Below are positions 63,101 to 64,000 of a stretch of DNA of 64,000 nucleotides, piece by piece. The notes under the pieces are model-generated. The model was not told the DNA's origin. It was given only the letters and a program-made list of their open reading frames with translations, and made no database searches. Made by a program: the position numbers and the translations under genes. Source of the stretch: Roridomyces roridus (taxonomy: Eukaryota; Basidiomycota; Agaricomycetes; Agaricales; Mycenaceae). The first letter of the stretch is position 1. Each line of letters starts with the position of its first letter. The DNA lies in contig JARKIF010000079.1 of the NCBI GenBank assembly GCA_029378245.1, forward strand, positions 62,001 to 126,000. Direction: 5' to 3'.

Positions 63101-64000
63101 TTGTCATGACCAAGAACGACTCTCTCGATGAGCATGGGAATACGCGCGGGATTGCGTATGCAGCTCAGACGCCATGGCTGTAAGATTTTTTGTCTGGCTG
63201 ATGTACATTGCTCATCTTCTCCCCAGGCGCCATCAGTCCATCCGCGATAACATCCTGTTTGGGACCCCGTTTGACGAGGCGCGGTACCGCCAAGTCGTCG
63301 AGTGCTGTGCTCTCCGGCCGGACTTTGATATGCTTGAGGACGGGGATGAGACGGAGATTGGGGTTAAAGGCGTCTCGTTATCAGGTGGACAGAAATCGAG
63401 GTGAGATGAATGCAATGGACTGGAGGATTTGGCTGACGATTTCCCCAGAGTGGCTCTAGCACGTGCGGTATATTCGCGCAAGAAGTACGTTCTCCTGGAT
63501 GATCCCCTGAGCGCTGTGGTATGTCTTTGCTATTCTGCCTGTCGCATTCGGCTCATCTTCCCTCAGGATAGCCACACCTCCCGATTGCTTTTCGAGAAAT
63601 GCCTTCAGGGACCTCTCTTGGCGAATCGGACGGTGATTCTCGTGACCCACCACGTCGAGCTGGTTTTACCCGGCGCATATTACGTGGTGCGGATGCTCGA
63701 TGGGCGGATCGAGGCGCAGGGCACTGTGCAGGAGCTTAGAGCGCAAGGGATATTGGACGAGATTGCTCACAAGGCTGAGGTCGAGGCCGAGAAGGAAGAG
63801 CTGGTTGTTGCTACCGAGACACCTAGTGGACCGGACAAGGACAAGAAGCCCCGCAAGCTGGTCGAGGATGAGAAGAGGGAAACTGGCGCTGTCAAGTTGT
63901 CCGTCTATCGGCAGTACTTTGCGGCCTCGAGCTACTCTCTTCTGGCTGTCGCCCTTGCCCTCATCATGGCCCAGCAGGTCCGATCCGTTGGAGAGAAGTT
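60181..64000 (+). CDS. ABC transporter, subfamily C (MRP/Yor1-like), 3' end outside window
   Basis: Twenty-one exons are visible: 60181-60810, 60858-60938, 60987-61078, 61126-61176, 61227-61289, 61337-61461, 61512-61646, 61694-61758, 61817-61885, 61935-62081, 62130-62220, 62276-62303, 62353-62472, the 14-nt exon 62523-62536, 62584-62615, 62664-62932, 62987-63005, 63055-63179, 63227-63400, 63449-63518 and 63567 onward. All phases close. An N-terminal helix bundle comes first, then [20 protein letters not shown] and the first transmembrane domain ([37 protein letters not shown]). Nucleotide-binding domain 1 has Walker A GPTASGKT split by an intron, signature LSGGQKSR, Walker [16 protein letters not shown] and switch His VTHH. 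A charged linker leads into domain 2 at the edge. ABCC proteins export conjugates, drugs or metals. Confidence 0.9.

Noticed and set aside
1..64000. CRISPR arrays, bacterial operons, riboswitches, rRNA
   Set aside because: The window has eukaryotic split genes throughout; no spaced direct-repeat array or rRNA sequence was seen.

Overview
The window looks like nuclear DNA of an agaricomycete (basidiomycete mushroom-forming fungus). Genes are split by many short GT-AG introns of about 44-75 bp. The protein families are typical of that class: large F-box-like families, a seven-helix membrane protein, signal-peptide/one-helix proteins with a PPxY tail, RNase T2, short Zn2Cys6 regulators and an ABCC transporter. 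No sequence search was run. Gene models come from splice signals, phase bookkeeping and comparison between paralogues inside the window. Exon coordinates are hand-counted and may be off by a base in places.

Layout. 1-12.4 kb: broken F-box-like relics, a GST-fold protein (728-1714, minus), F-box-like genes (2702-3879 plus; 3888-5084 minus; 9837-10909 minus; 11170-12443 plus), a conserved proline-rich protein (5210-6282) and a 7TM protein (7413-8756, minus). 12.5-14.0 kb: a 1.5-kb terminal-inverted-repeat element. 14.3-16.7 kb: a divergent pair of F-box-like genes. 17.4-18.4 kb: an intronless, bacterial-type branched-chain aminotransferase. 18.5-25.4 kb: a glycine-rich secreted protein, tRNA-Arg(ACG), a one-helix membrane protein, nested transposable elements and RNase T2 copy 1. 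25.6-36.1 kb: further copies of the F-box modules, several of them broken. 36.2-41.8 kb: RNase T2 copy 2, a second membrane-protein gene, a second glycine-rich gene and a second tRNA-Arg. 43-51 kb: a relic, two zinc-cluster genes inside a duplicated block of about 2.9 kb, and a third tRNA-Arg. 53-59.3 kb: three more zinc-cluster genes and a hAT-like MITE. 60.2 kb to the end: an ABCC transporter that runs out of the window.

The main theme is local duplication followed by decay. At least four duplicated blocks are visible. Seventeen F-box-like loci lie in the first 36 kb; about half are clearly broken by indels, deletions or loss of the start. One module is a divergent pair. Its minus-strand member is kept in four of five copies, while its plus-strand partner is clearly degraded in three of four.

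The most unusual coding signal is a set of five short Zn2Cys6 regulators. Each ends, after a last intron, in a small exon with a cysteine motif, CxC-x5-CxC or a close variant. They lie next to an ABCC transporter. A shared metal or xenobiotic response is possible but is inference.
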